DNA of 64,000 bases from Ophiocordyceps camponoti-saundersi (nom. inval.). Its lineage: Eukaryota; Ascomycota; Sordariomycetes; Hypocreales; Ophiocordycipitaceae. The notes under the pieces are model-generated. The model did no database searches. It was not told the DNA's origin and saw only the letters and a list, made by a program, of their open reading frames with translations. Below, in pieces: positions 11,697 through 23,900 of this stretch (positions within the stretch are counted from its first letter, which is position 1; every line of letters starts with the position of its first letter). Both the position numbers and the translations under genes were made by a program. The DNA lies in contig PDHQ01000124.1 in NCBI GenBank assembly GCA_003339415.1, forward strand, positions 31,447-95,446, given 5' to 3'.

Positions 11697-12552
11697 TATC
11701 TTTAACGTTAATAGATTAATTAAATTAAATTAGATTAGAATAGCTAACTTATAAAATTAAATAGAAAGGCTTTAGTAATCTTAAGCTAGCCTTAGCGGGT
11801 ATTAATAACCTTCGTAATAAGATTTATAAGTTTAGTAATTAGAATAATAAGTATAGGTAATATAATATATAATAAAAAATAGGGAGGAACGCTATTAGTA
11901 GATATTAAAGTATATAGAATAATATTTTAAAAAATAAGCTAACGCTTTTCTCGCGGATAAGAAAGCGGAGTAAAAAGCTATATTATAAGAAGCGTAATCT
12001 ACTATCTAATAATAAGCTATATCTTTCCTTATAATAAAGAAAGCGGAATATATATAGTAACTTATAGCCGCGCGTGCGGACGCCTTTAAGAAAATATTAC
12101 GAATAAACCTTATTAAACTAACCTTCGCTAAAGCTACGCTTAACTAAGCTTAGATTAATATAGCCCTTATAAGGTAAAAAGAACCTTAGCCTAAGTAAGA
12201 TAAGTTATTAGATTCTTTTTATTTTTTTATAAGTTAACTAATTTACTAATATAATATTAATAAGCTTTAAGGTAAAGCTAGAAATATAAATTATATTTAA
12301 ATATAAATTCTAAACTATTTTCTTAAAAATAAAATACGGAAAATATTAGCTTTTTAGTAGTTTAGTAGCTTTAGTAAAAAGAGGCGCTTAAAGGACTTCT
12401 TTAATTACCTTTATCGAACTTTTAGTAATATTTAGAAACGAAAAAAAGCTTAAGATAAGCTTTAAACCTTAGTTTACTATAATAAGTAAATATTTAGTAA
12501 CTTTATTCCTAAATTTAAGGAGGTCCTAATAACCGCTACTAGATTTATAAGA
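11697..12552 (+). repeat. 856-bp tandem duplication, copy 2
   Basis: Second copy, ending ...GATTTATAAG at about 12551, just as copy 1 ends at 11695. The near identity, in sequence that is otherwise saturated with mutations, means the duplication happened after most RIP of this element. Confidence 0.93.
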
Positions 12553-13156
12553 TAAGATAATTTTATAAAACTAACTTAGCTACGCGGGGCCTTTTCCCTA
12601 ATATTTTAAGACCTTTTAGTTATTATTAATATACCTTATAAGTACTCCTTATTTATCGATTACTTATAGGGTTTTACTTAGTTTTTTAAATAAACTTTAC
12701 GCTTTCTTAGGGCGGCTAAGAAATACTAACCTAACCCGAATAAATATATAAGAGGCGCTAGAGGTATTCCCGCGAACTTAAGTACGGGAAAAAATATAAA
12801 TAAAGATATCTTAATAAATATAATAAAAGATAAGAAGAAAAAGAAGCTAAAAAGGAAAGATAGCAGCTATAATAAGACTTTTACCTAAGTATTATAAAAT
12901 ATCCCTTAAGCTAAGTAAGTAAAAAGATTAATACTAAAATAATATAAAGTATTAAGTTTTTATATTAAGTATAGAATAAATATATACCTTATATATAACT
13001 ATAATTTCTAACCTCTATAAAGGCTATAATAGAAAGCTTTAAGAGAAACTTATATTAACTATATAGAAATCTTACCTTAAGTTAAGGAATATAACTTCGA
13101 TAATAACTAGGGAAAAAAATAGCTTTAGAATATTATAGCGTTCCGGAGGATAAGGT
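12553..13156 (+). pseudogene. G2 Gag C-terminal remnant (tentative)
   Basis: Plus-strand translation gives a hydrophilic region with a K-D-K-K-K-K-K-L-K-R-K-like basic cluster near 12820-12860, followed by a broken frame. Its position before the pol start at 16752-17718 suggests the end of Gag. No zinc knuckle can be seen; its Cys codons would have become Tyr codons under RIP. Assignment is by position only. Confidence 0.35.
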
Positions 13157-13161
13157 AATAT

Positions 13162-13669
13162 TATTAGTTAAGTATCCTTCCTAAGCTAAATAGGTAGCTA
13201 GAGTTATATTATAGACTTCTCGTAATAAAGATATTAATAAATTAAACCTAAAATATATATACTATATTAACCTAAATAATAGGGTTCGGGTAACTTATCT
13301 AGATTATATAGCGTATAGGAATATTACGTTTCCCGTATAATATACTTTAGCTAATAAAGTTATAAAAGATTAAATAATAACTTTACTTATAACTTATCTT
13401 TCTCTTAAAAAATATAGAAAAATAAGTATATTATATATATATTCCCCCTCCTACTAATTACCTCCCTATCCTCCTCCTATATTAATTTTATATATTATAT
13501 TAATATTATACTAATCTTAGATCGGTATTATCTTAAGTTTAACTCCTTTTTATACGTATTCCTAACCTCCTATTTTATTTATATAAAGATAGTTATCTTT
13601 ATAACGCGTATTACGCGTATTTAACGCGTATTATATTCCTAAGTAGCTAGTAATATATATATTCTAATA
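13162..13669 (-). repeat. N2 3' LTR (508 bp)
   Basis: It begins TATTAGTTAAGTA on plus (the reverse of the family's terminal ...CTAACCGATA) and ends TTCTAATA. It is the same length as its partner. Confidence 0.92.
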
Positions 13670-14532
13670 TTAGTAGCTTTTCTTTTTATAGTTAGGAATA
13701 TATATTTATCGAGTAGGTAATTTAAGTATAATTAAGTTCTTTTAGTAGCTTTCGTAAATTAAATTATTTCTTTATTTCTAAAAACTTATATAATTTAAGA
13801 TTAGTAAATACCCTTACTTTATTAATTTATAAATAAACTTAGGTTAATATTATACCGATATCTAATATATTTCTTAATAATTTTAATATAATTTCTTAAA
13901 ATAGTACGCGTTAAGCTATATATCGTATTTCCCTATTATCTATATTTCGTAAATAATAGATAAGGTTTAGGTAGTAAACTTAACGCTATATATCGTTACT
14001 AATATAAAGCTTAACGCTATATATTATTAGCCGCTATTATAAGCTAGTTTTTTAGCTTAGTAGCTTTTAAACTAAGGGACTAATAAGTAACTCCTTTAAA
14101 TATAATATAAGCTAGTTATAGGGATATTATTAGGGCGTCTTATTTTAAAAACCCCTAATAAATACTAAATACGCGAGGGGGAATCTCCCTTATTAATTAG
14201 TAAACTTTTATAGCTAGTAAAAGTTATCTTCTTCTTATAGCACTAAGCGTTTTTATATTATAATATTTATAATTCCGCTAAGTTATTATAGTCTTTATAT
14301 TATAATACCCTTAGGGTAATATAATTCTTAACTTTAAGGGTATTATAATCCCCTAATAATATTCTCTTTCTAATCTAAGGATTAGAGAAATAAAGAATAA
14401 ACGTAATATAGTATACTAAATAAAGAATATAATACTTAGTAAACTTTTGCTAGGTTATCTGCGAAAAATAGATAAGAAAAACTAAGGCGGTTATAAAGAA
14501 AAAAGGGAAAAAAAAAAATTTTTTTTTCAAAA

Positions 14533-14544
14533 GGGGGGGGGGGG
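14533..14544 (+). repeat. Poly-G tract of N2 (poly-C on the sense strand)
   Basis: Twelve consecutive G. This is the inverted counterpart of the poly-C tracts of N1a, N1b and N3. Confidence 0.92.
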
Positions 14545-14723
14545 TATTTATACCTAGAAGGTATATACCTCTCTTATCCGTAAAAGGGGTTAGTATATAC
14601 CGATATATTACCTATAAAAAGGGTAAGTATATACCTTATTTAGCGGGGTAAATTAGTAACTTAGTATTTTACTTATAAATTACCCCGCGCCTAAGCTCCT
14701 TATTCCTTTTCTTTTCCTTTTAC

Positions 14724-14726
<3 letters not shown>

Positions 14727-14760
<34 letters not shown>
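14727..14760 (+). repeat. (TTA)n microsatellite of N2
   Basis: The inverted counterpart of the (TAA)n tract in the other N copies, at the matching position. Confidence 0.9.
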
Positions 14761-14764
<4 letters not shown>

Positions 14765-16243
14765 AAAAAATAAGTTTAAGTTAATCTTAAGTTAATATTA
14801 TAGTAAGCTTTTACTAACCTTAACTTAAGATTTATTATATATTAGGACCGCCCCCTTATACGCTTACCGCTCTACGCGGTTATTAGATTATTATTTTAAG
14901 TCCTAAGTTTAAGAATAATATTAACGATAATAATATTTTTAAAGCTTTAATTTACTAGCGGTATAAAGGTATATTAATTCTAGCTTTAATTTATATTAGC
15001 TATAAGTTAAAATTAACCTAATTTTTAATATACTCTAAATTTAGCTTTAAATATATATTACGCGCGTCTTACTCTTATCTCTTTTATATACCCCTTATAA
15101 ACTCTTTTTATAATATCCGCGATTATTTTTCGCTTATATTTATAAATACTATCGCCTACGCTAGCGGCGACGCTTATTACGCCTTATTAAGTATAACTTA
15201 TTAAGCGTAATCCCTTTATATCCCCGCCGCTATTTATATTATTATTTTAAGCGTAACGTAATATTATTTAGCGCGGTAATATTAAAAAGGTACCTTTATA
15301 TTAAAATTATATTAGCTATATAAATAAGTAAAAGCTAGCTATTAACGCTTATTAAGAATAGGTATCTTAGCTAATAATTACTTATTATTAGTATATTAAA
15401 AAAAATATCTAATATAATAATATATATATAGCTTATTAAAACTTAACTTTATATAAATTAATATTAACTTAATAAACTATCCTAGCTATTATTACTTTTA
15501 TATAAGCTTTTATTATATTTATAAGCGATAATACGCCTTTATATAAAGACTAGCGTATTAAAATAAGTTTAATAATAATCTAATTCTTATTTATATTTAA
15601 GTTAATATCTAACTAATATTATTAATATAGTAATATTACTTAGCCGGCCTTACGCGATTATTATATATCGCGCCCTCTTAGATATTCGCGTTAGGAGTAG
15701 GGGTAAAAAACTCTAATTTTAAAAATTTTACTTTATCTTTTTTTATTATTTTTATTTTTTATTATTTTTATCTCTTATATATTACTAAATTAACTTAATT
15801 ATAAGAAATTTCTAGTACTAAACTTATAAAAGCTTAGTAAATAATAATTATAAAGTAATTATTAAAATTAATCTAAAGTTAATAAGATTTTAAGTTAAAA
15901 TTAAAGTAAATTCCTAAAAATCTTAAACTAAAAATAAAAAGAAGAAAGAATAGATAATATTAACTTATAATAAGTTATCGCTAAGTATTAAGATATCCGA
16001 ATTATTAAGTTATTAACTAAATATTAGTTAAAATATATTTATATATTATCGAAATAGTAATTATAGTTTCTTAGAAATTAGTATTTTAATAAATATCTAT
16101 TATCTAAATTATTTTTCTATTTCTAATTTAAACTAAGGTTAAATAATAATAAAGCTAATATTTTAGCTTATATTAGTTAATTAAGTTTTAAGTAATAAAA
16201 AATAATTAAGTTTATAATATAACTTAGCTTTATTACTAATTAA

Positions 16244-16751
16244 TATTAATTAAGTATTTTTTTTAAGCTAAATAGGTAGCTAAAATTATATTATAAATTT
16301 CTTATAATAAAAATACTAATAAATTAAACTTAAAATATATATATTATATTAACTTAAATAATAAAATTTAAGTAACTTATTTAAATTATATAATATATAA
16401 GAATATTATATTTATTATATAATATATTTTAGCTAATAAAATTATAAAAGATTAAATAATAACTTTACTTATAACTTATCTTTTTTTTAAAAAATATAGA
16501 AAAGTAAGTATATTATATATATATTCCCCCTCCTACTAACTACCTCCCTATCCTCCTCCTATATTAACTTCGTATATTATATTAATATTATATTAGTCTT
16601 AGATCGGTATTATCTTAAGTTCGACTCCTTTTTATACGTATCCCTAACCTCTTATTTTATTTATATAGAGATAGTTATTTCTATAACGCGTGCTACGCGT
16701 ATTTAACGCGTATTATATTCTTAAGTAGCTAGCGATATATATATTCTAATA
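16244..16751 (-). repeat. N2 5' LTR (508 bp)
   Basis: The right LTR on plus, hence the 5' LTR of this inverted element. It has lost more C/G than its partner at 13162 (for example the inner half is almost entirely A/T). RIP therefore hit the two LTRs unequally. Confidence 0.92.
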
Positions 16752-17718
16752 AATATAAATAAAAGAAAAGAAAAGTATTCTTTATTTTAAACTATAAGCC
16801 CTATTTACTAAAATCCTTATAATTTTAAATAACTTAAAACTAATAAATATATTAGTTAATAAAAGCTATAAGAGCTATTTTATAATATACTTATAGCTAA
16901 TATAAAATTTACGAATATTAATAGAAAAAATCCTAACTTAATAAGTAAAAAAGGTAATAATAAGTAAACTAAAAATATTAAGTATCGCTTAGCTTTTACT
17001 TAAGATAAATAGCTTTAATTAATTAATTATAATATATATAGTATTAAATCTTAATTTCCTAATTATCCTTAGTAAGCCTTAACTATAATATATAAAATCT
17101 TACTTAGTCCCTTATAAAAAATAAGTATAGTATAGAGATTTATAATAATAAGTATAGGTTACTAATACTCGCTCTTAACTAATAAAGGAGATCTTAAACG
17201 CTATATACCTTTATAGCTTAACTTTTATAGGAGAAATAAAGAGAAAATAAAAAAAATTACGCTAATAGAAGAAAGATCTCGCGGAGTACTTAAAAATCTA
17301 AGCTATAAGAGTTAAAGATATAGAAAAGGCATTATAAGATAAGATTCCCCTAATAGATAACTAACTATAAGAATATATCTTAATAGAATTTTATAATATA
17401 TTTCCTCTTTTCTATAAGTAAGAGGTAGATAAGTTAAACTTATATAAAAAGGTATAGATTATTATATATTGCTTAAGAAAAAAGTAAATAGTAAAAAACC
17501 TTAAATCTTATTTAGCCCCTTTTATAATATATTAAAGGAGGAATTTCTTATTTTTAAGAAGATATTATAAAACCTCTTTTAGAAAGGCTTTATCTAACTT
17601 AGTAGCTTACCTGCGGGTGCCTTAGTCCTCTTTATAAGGAAACCTAGGGGAAGATTATAATTTTATACGGATTTCCGCGTACTAAATATAATTATAATCT
17701 TAGATAGATATCTACTCC
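16752..17718 (+). pseudogene. G2 pol, N-terminal part of reverse transcriptase
   Basis: A plus-strand Ty3/gypsy polyprotein. Around 17360-17460 it reads E-Y-I-L-I-E-F-Y-N-I-F-P with a later E-V-D-K-L-N-x-Y, matching the linker before RT (y.e..dvF...LP.hR). At about 17610-17690 it reads S-S-L-P-A-G-A-L-V-L-F, R-K-P-R-G-R-L and Y-T-D-F-R-V-L-N, the SpagaPvlFvrKpgGglRfcvDYRaLN block of Ty3/gypsy RT. The frame stops at Y-L-L-L, where G3 is inserted (TSD ACTCC, 17714-17718). The sequence resumes at 59580 with L-L-L-S-N-T, so the two halves make one RT. Confidence 0.88.
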
Positions 17719-18322
17719 TAATATACGCTTATACGTATAATCTACTAGTAGTCGTATATACTAAGCTAGCTACTAGATATAATATATAGGAAAGGGAGAT
17801 AGGCTAGCTACTAATTATAAGATTATAGAATAGCTACTATAAAAGGTATAAGTATAAGTAAGAGTTTTTTAAGAATTAAAATAATAACTATAAAAAAATC
17901 TAAATTACTATTTAAAGGAATATTAAGCTAATTATATAGCTAGGAGCTTAAGGAAAATTTCCTAGTATAATTCTAAAAGTATTTACCTAAGGGGATTTTA
18001 CGGTAATTTTCGAGTATATTAGTAAAATAGAGATTTCCTAATACGCGGTAATTTCCTAATATATAAGGATTTCCTAGTAAAATCTAGAGATTTCTAGAAG
18101 TATATTTTAATATTAAATTTTACTAGAAATCTTAGTAAAATCTTAAAAGTTATTATAGAGAAATCTTAAGAGGAAATCTTAGTAATTCCCTAAATATAAA
18201 GGTAATAAAGTTCTTAGGGGAAATCTAAGTAAAATCCTAAAGCGGGAAATCTTAGGAAATCCTAAGGAAATATTATAAGAGGTTAGGCAATTTATAAAGG
18301 TATTATTATATATCCCGTATTA
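17719..18322 (-). repeat. G3 3' LTR (604 bp)
   Basis: It aligns end to end with 58976-59579, starting TAATATACGC and ending CCGTATTA. It is rich in short GGAAATCTTAGTAAAATC-like words (about 17960-18290) that recur with variation. The partner LTR has lost more C/G (for example GTCGTATATAC here against ATTATATATAT there). Confidence 0.95.
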
Positions 18323-18880
18323 ACTCCCCGGGCCGGAAAAGAATTCTAATAGCCTTATTAACTCCCTATTTTATTTTAGAAATTATTATTATACTCGAAA
18401 GCTTTTTCTATATTAACTCTAATAATAATATCTATTTATAAATTAAGAAATATTATTAGGGATCTATATATAGAGAACTAAATTAATCTATATAAGGTAA
18501 AAAAGAAACGAAAAAATAATAAAGGAAAATTATAATATATATTAAATATATATAGAAGAATATATATTATAGTAAAAGGTATCGTAATATAGTAAAAGAA
18601 AAATAAGAATAATAGGAACGCGACGTAATATATAAACTAAAAGAATAAAATAAAGAAAAATATCTTATTATCTTTATTATATAAACTAGCGTTTATAATA
18701 ATATAAGAGCGAATATAGATAATCTTACCGTAACTAGCGTAAGAGATATAGTTTATAGCTTTAAGTATAGTATACTTTATAAAAACGGAGGCGTCTAAGA
18801 TATTATAAATAGTAATAAGGTTAACTATATTAGGGATAGTTATACTTATCCTTAAGCGTATATCGTAAGCAGTTTATAGT
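18323..18880 (-). other. G3 3' end region, left of N3
   Basis: This follows the 3' LTR and is contiguous with 23003 once N3 is removed (TSD ATAGT). The first seven bases are the complement of a GGGGAGT polypurine tract. I cannot recognise a protein in the rest; purine-rich stretches occur around 18490-18660. Confidence 0.5.
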
Positions 18881-19388
18881 TATTAGAATATATATATTAC
18901 TAGCTACTTAGGAATATAATATACGTTAAATACGCGTAGTATATATTATAGAGATAACTATCTTTATATAAATAAAATAGGAGGTTAGGGATATATATAA
19001 AAAAGAGTCGAACTTAAGATAATACCGATCTAAGACTAATATAATATTAATATAATATATAAAGTTAATATAAAAGGAGGATAAGGAGGTAGTTAATAAG
19101 AGGGGGAATATATATATAATATACTTACTTTTCTATACTTTTTAAAAAAAAGATAAGTTATAAGTAAAGTTATTATTTAATCTTTTATAACTTTATTAGC
19201 TAAAATATATTATATAATAAACGTAATATTCTTATATATTATATAATTTAGATAAGTTACCTAAACTTTATTATCTAAGTTAATATAATATATATATTTT
19301 AAGTTTAATTTATTAATATTTTTATTATAAGAAATTTATAATATAATTTTAGCTACTTATTTAGCTTAAGAAAGATACCTAACTAATA
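18881..19388 (+). repeat. N3 5' LTR (508 bp)
   Basis: Starts TATTAGAATA, ends CTAACTAATA. A TAGTAATAA primer-site candidate follows at about 19394, as in N1b. Confidence 0.92.
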
Positions 19389-20190
19389 CTAATTAGTAAT
19401 AAAACTAAGTTATATTATAAATTTAATTACCTTTTATTATTTAAAACTTAGTTAACTAATATAAGCTAAAATACTAATTTTATTATTATTTAACTTTAAT
19501 TTAAATTAGAAATAGAAAAGTAATTTAGCTAATAAATATTTATTAAAATACTAACTTCTAAAAAATTATAATTATTATTTTAATAATATATAAATATATT
19601 TTAATTAATATTTAGTTAATAACTTAATAATTTAGATATCTTAATATTTAGCGATAACTTATTATAAGTTAATATTATCTATTTTTTTTTCTTTTTATTT
19701 TTAGTTTAGGATTTTTAAGAACTTATTTCGATTTTAACCCGAAATCTTATTAACTTTAAATTAGTTTCGATAATTACTTTATAACTATTATTTACTAAGC
19801 TTTTATAAGTTTAATATTAGAAATCTCTTATAATTAAGTTAATTTAGTAATATATAAAAGATAAAAATAATAAAAAATAAAAATAATAAGAAAAAATAAA
19901 GTAAAATCCTTAAAATTAAAGTCCTTTACCCTTACTTTTAACGCGGATATTTAAGAGGGCGCGATATATAACGATTACGTAAAGCTAGCTAAGTAATATT
20001 ACTATATTAGTAATATTAGTTAGATATTAACTTAAATATAAATAAAGATTAGATTATTATTAGACTTATTTTAGTATATTAGTTTATATATAAAGGCGTA
20101 TTATCGCTTATAAATATAATAAAAGCTTACGTAAAGGTAATAATAGCTAAAATAATTTATTAAGTTAGTATTAATTTATATAAAATTAAG

Positions 20191-20702
20191 GGTGTTTTTT
20201 ACCCTAACTATATAGCCGGGGTACGGTCCGACCCCGGCATAACCCCGGCAGGAGTAGTGACCCTGCCGGGCTCCTTTCCTCCCTCGGCAGGAGTGGTGAC
20301 CCGGCCGAGGCTTAGGTAAGGCACGGGGGCAAGGGTATAATTAGATAACGTAGGTTATTAGAGGAATAGGTCCCCTTTAATAGCGACTATAATCCGGTAA
20401 TAGAGTACGATTACGAAGTAAAAACTATCTTCGCTACGGTATCTGCTAATATACGTACCGGAACTACTTAAAACTTAAATAAGATATGCGATAAGAAGTA
20501 TAGGTACCTCTTACTTAGGACCGGCGTAACTTCGGATACTTCCTATAACGATTAAGCTTTCCGATATAACGAAGTTAGCCTATAAGCTAGCCGAATATAT
20601 TAAGTAAGGGGTTTTTCCCCGGGCACTCCGGTTTTTCCTCTCTATTAAATAATTATATGCCTAGATACCTATATAGGTTACTAGAGTAATATAATATATA
20701 TA
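20191..20702 (+). mobile_element. Headless SINE-like retroelement (512 bp)
   Basis: This shares its body with the tRNA-headed copy at 43503-44111 but begins only a few bases downstream of where the tRNA ends there. It is flanked by a 14-bp TSD (20177-20190 and 20703-20716). With a (TA)n tail, this is the mark of target-primed reverse transcription. It is much richer in G+C than its surroundings and keeps many CpA/TpG sites, so it is young or too short for efficient RIP. It is inserted in N3. No reading frame is apparent. Confidence 0.85.
20215..20310 (+). other. Three consecutive hairpins in the SINE body
   Basis: Perfect stems are at 20215-20222 with 20231-20238 (8 bp), 20244-20252 with 20262-20270 (9 bp) and 20282-20288 with 20304-20310 (7 bp). 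Hairpins 2 and 3 share the motif GGCAGGAGTRGTGACC in the 5' arm and loop. The other copy (43611-43710) keeps hairpin 1 exactly, while some stem pairs of hairpin 2 are lost to C-to-T changes. It looks like a structured RNA domain. Confidence 0.8.
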
Positions 20703-21393
20703 TATATAAAATTAAGTTTTAATAAGCTATATATATATTATTATATTAAATACTTTTTTTAATATATTAGTAATAAGCGGTCGCTAGCTAAAATACTTAT
20801 TCCTAATAAGCGTTAATAGCTAGCTTTTACTTACTTATATAGCTAATATAATTTAAATATAAGGGCACCTTTTTAATATTACTATATTAAATAATATTAC
20901 GCTACGCTTAAGATAATAATATAAATAGCGGCGGGGATATAAAAAGATTATACTTAGCGGGTTATACTTAATAAGGCGTAATAAGCGTTATTACTAGCGT
21001 AAGCGATAATATTTACGGGCACGGGCGAAAAATAATTATAGATACCGTAAAGGGAGCTTATAAGGGGCGCGTAGAGGAGATAAGAGTAGGACGCGTATAA
21101 TACGTATTCGAAGCTAAATTTAAAATATATTAGAAACCGGGTTAATCTTAACTTATAGCTAATATAAATTAAAGCTAGAATTAATATATTTTTACGCTAT
21201 TAGCGAATTAAAGCTTTAAGAATATCGTTATTATTAATATTATTCTTAGACTTAGGATTTAAAATAATAATCTAATAATTACGCGGAGCGGTAAGCGTAT
21301 AAGGGGGCGGTTTTAATATATAATAAATCTTAAGTTAAGGTTAGTAAAAGCTTATTACGATATTAACTTAAGATTAACTTAAACTTACCTTCT

Positions 21394-21437
<44 letters not shown>

Positions 21438-22489
21438 GTAAAAAGATAAGGAAAGGAATAAGAAGCTTAGGCGCGGGGTAATTTATAAGTAAGGTACTAA
21501 GTTACTAATTTATCCCGCTAAATAAAGTACGTACTTACTCCTCTTATAGGTAGTATATTAGTATATATTAACCCCTCTTATAGATAAGAGAGGTATATAC
21601 CTTTTAAGTATAAATACCCCCCCCCCCTTTTTTAAAAAAAAATTTTTTTTTTCCCTTTTTTTTTATAACCGCCTTAGTTTTTCTTATCTATTTTTCGCGG
21701 ATAACTTAGCGAAAATTTACCGGGTATCGCGTTTTTTATTTAGTATATTATATTATATTTATTTTTTCTTTTTTTAGTCCTCGGACTAGAAAGAGAATAT
21801 TATTAGGGGATTACGATACCCCTAAGGTTAAGAATTACGCCGCCTTAGGGGTATCGTAATATAAAAACTATAATAACCTAGTAGAATTATAAATATTATA
21901 ATATAAGAACGCTTAGTATTATAAAAAGGAGATAACTTTTATTAGCTATAAGAGTCTATTAGTTAATAGGGGAGATTTCCCCTCGCGCGGCTAATATTTA
22001 CTAGGGGTCTTTAAAATAAAACGCCCTAGTAATATCCCTATAGCTAGCTTATATTATATTTAGGGGAGTTACTTATTAGTTTTTTAATTTAAAAGTTACT
22101 AAGCTAAGAAACTAGCTTATAGTAATAGCTAATAATATACGGTATTAAGCTTTATATTAATAATAATATATAGCGTTAAGTTTACTACCTAAACCTTATC
22201 TATTATTTATAAAATATAAATAATAAGGAAACGCGATATATAGCTTAATATATATTATCTTAGGAAATTATATTAAAATTATTAAGAAATATATTAGATA
22301 TCGGTATAATATTAACTTAAGTTTATCTATAAATTAGTAAGGTAAGGGTATTTATTAATCCTAAACTATATAAGTCCTTAAAAATAAAAAAATAATTTAT
22401 TTTACGAAAGCTATTAAAAGAACCTAATTATACCTAAACTATTTACTTAATAAATATATATTCCTAACTATAAAAAGAAAAGCTACTAA

Positions 22490-22997
22490 TATTAGAATAT
22501 ATATATTACTAGCTATTTAGGAATATAATATACGTTAAATATACGTAATATATATTATAAAGATAACTATCTTTATATAAATAAAGTAAGAGGTTAGGGA
22601 TATATATAAAGAGGAGTTAAACTTAAGATAATACTAATCTAAGATTAATATAATATTAATATAATATATAAAGTTAATATAGGAGGAGGATAGGGAGGTA
22701 GTTAATAGGAGGGGGAACGTATATATAATATACTTACTTTTCTATATTTTTTAAGAGAGAGATAAGTTATAAGTAAAGTTATTATTTAATCTTTTATAAC
22801 TTTATTAGCTAGAGTATATTATATAGTAGATATAATATTCCTATACGCTATATAATCCGGATAAGTTACCTAAACCTTATTATCTAGGTTAATATAGTAT
22901 ATATATTTTAGGTTTAATTTATTAGTATCTCTATTACGAGAAGTTTATAATATGATTCTAGCTACCTATTCGGCTTAGGAAGGATGCCTAACCGATA
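22490..22997 (+). repeat. N3 3' LTR (508 bp)
   Basis: Ends CCTAACCGATA, the least altered form of the N terminus in the window (TpG is retained in GGATGCC just before it). Confidence 0.92.
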
Positions 22998-23249
22998 ATA
23001 GTAAATAGGCTTTATATAGCCGGTTATTATAGCTAATATTCTTTCTTTATTTATAGCGTATAGAGTATAGGATAAATAGTATATAACTAATACTATATTA
23101 TAAAAATATTAAAAAATAATACTAAAAGTATATTAATTTACGGGGTTCTTACCTAAGCTTAGTAAATATAATAATTATTACTTATTAATAGTTAAATAAC
23201 TTCGAGATCTATTACTTATTAATAGTAGAATAAATATAAAGACTATTAT

Positions 23250-23900
23250 ATATTAATAGTTAAACGGTGCGACGCGTGCTTTCTATATAAAGCGCGTTAT
23301 TAATTTCTATTATAGTTCGTGCTAACGCTATATAAAGAGCTAAGAAGTGCCTTAGTCTATCGTTATATTAATAAAAAGGTTAGCGTTAATAAGTTTAATA
23401 ATTATAGTATATTTAGTATTATTAGAAAGTTTAATTAGTTAGCCTATCTAACTATATAGCTTTTTCGTAACGTTATCGGGAGCTATCTTAACTAAATCTA
23501 AGATATTAAAAACCGGAATATTACTAAAATTTAAGGTTATTTTATTTCTAATAATATCGCTCTAAGCCGATAAAAGTATATAATTAATAATAATAGCTAA
23601 TAATAGCGTAATAATATTTTCGCTAGGTAGATATATCTATTCTCTTATATAAACGTGCGAGTCTTAATAGTTTCTCTTATAAAACTTTAAAATCTTCTCT
23701 AAATTATTAAGCGCGGATTTCTTATTAATAAATATAATAACCTTATTAATATCGATTAATATATTCTTAAAAGCGGGAGTATCGAGTAAGATAAGTATAA
23801 GAATAGGGAAATCGATAACTTATTTATTATTAATATTAAATATTTTCGCTATATAATTTAGGCTAAGGGAAATATTATATTTAGTAAAGTACTTATTAAA
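23250..23900 (-). pseudogene. G3 third coding region downstream of integrase (unknown protein)
   Basis: Minus-strand translation is protein-like over some 200 codons. Segments include L-D-T-P-A-F-K-N-I-L-I-D-I-N (near 23735-23790), S-A-L-N-N-L-E-K-I-L-K-F-Y-K-R-N-Y and I-A-P-D-N-V (near 23460-23490). Stops are mostly TAA/TAG at likely former Gln or Trp codons. It lies 3' of RT and integrase on the sense strand, where a standard Ty3/gypsy element has only a short tail. I do not recognise the family. An env-like, Gag-like or accessory ORF are all possible. Confidence 0.5.

Larger units (their letters stand above)
9913..13161 (+). mobile_element. G2 piece 1: 5' region and Gag area of a Ty3/gypsy chromovirus
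   Basis: This is old, heavily mutated sequence left of N2. It rejoins 16752 once N2 is removed, since the TSD AATAT is on both sides (13157-13161 and 16752-16756). The rejoined sequence then runs into the N-terminal part of a plus-strand Ty3/gypsy polyprotein. It contains a distant G1-like LTR match (about 10380-10510), an 856-bp tandem duplication (10841-12552) and a basic, lysine-rich tail (about 12720-12900) that would suit the end of Gag. The left boundary of G2 is uncertain. 9913-10380 has no recognisable content and may be a different, older sequence. Confidence 0.6.
13162..16751 (-). mobile_element. N2: full-length N element, inverted
   Basis: A complete N element (3,590 bp) in minus orientation. 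Its 508-bp LTRs lie at 13162-13669 and 16244-16751, and the 5-bp TSD AATAT lies at 13157-13161 and 16752-16756. The TSD proves insertion into G2. The internal region carries the family's poly-G (14533-14544, poly-C on the sense strand) and (TTA)n (14727-14760) tracts. I see no coding. Confidence 0.92.
18881..22997 (+). mobile_element. N3: N element carrying a SINE
   Basis: A complete N element in plus orientation with 508-bp LTRs (18881-19388 and 22490-22997) and TSD ATAGT (18876-18880 and 22998-23002), inserted in the 3' region of G3. It is 3,591 bp long once the SINE body (20191-20702) and one copy of its TSD are subtracted. The (TAA)n and poly-C tracts are present. No coding is seen. Confidence 0.93.

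Noticed and set aside
17719..18322. The 604-bp repeat as a MITE or small DNA transposon inserted twice
   Set aside because: Each copy alone lacks a matching TSD, but the outer flanks of the pair share ACTCC, and the outside sequences rejoin a single RT. The pair is therefore the two LTRs of G3.
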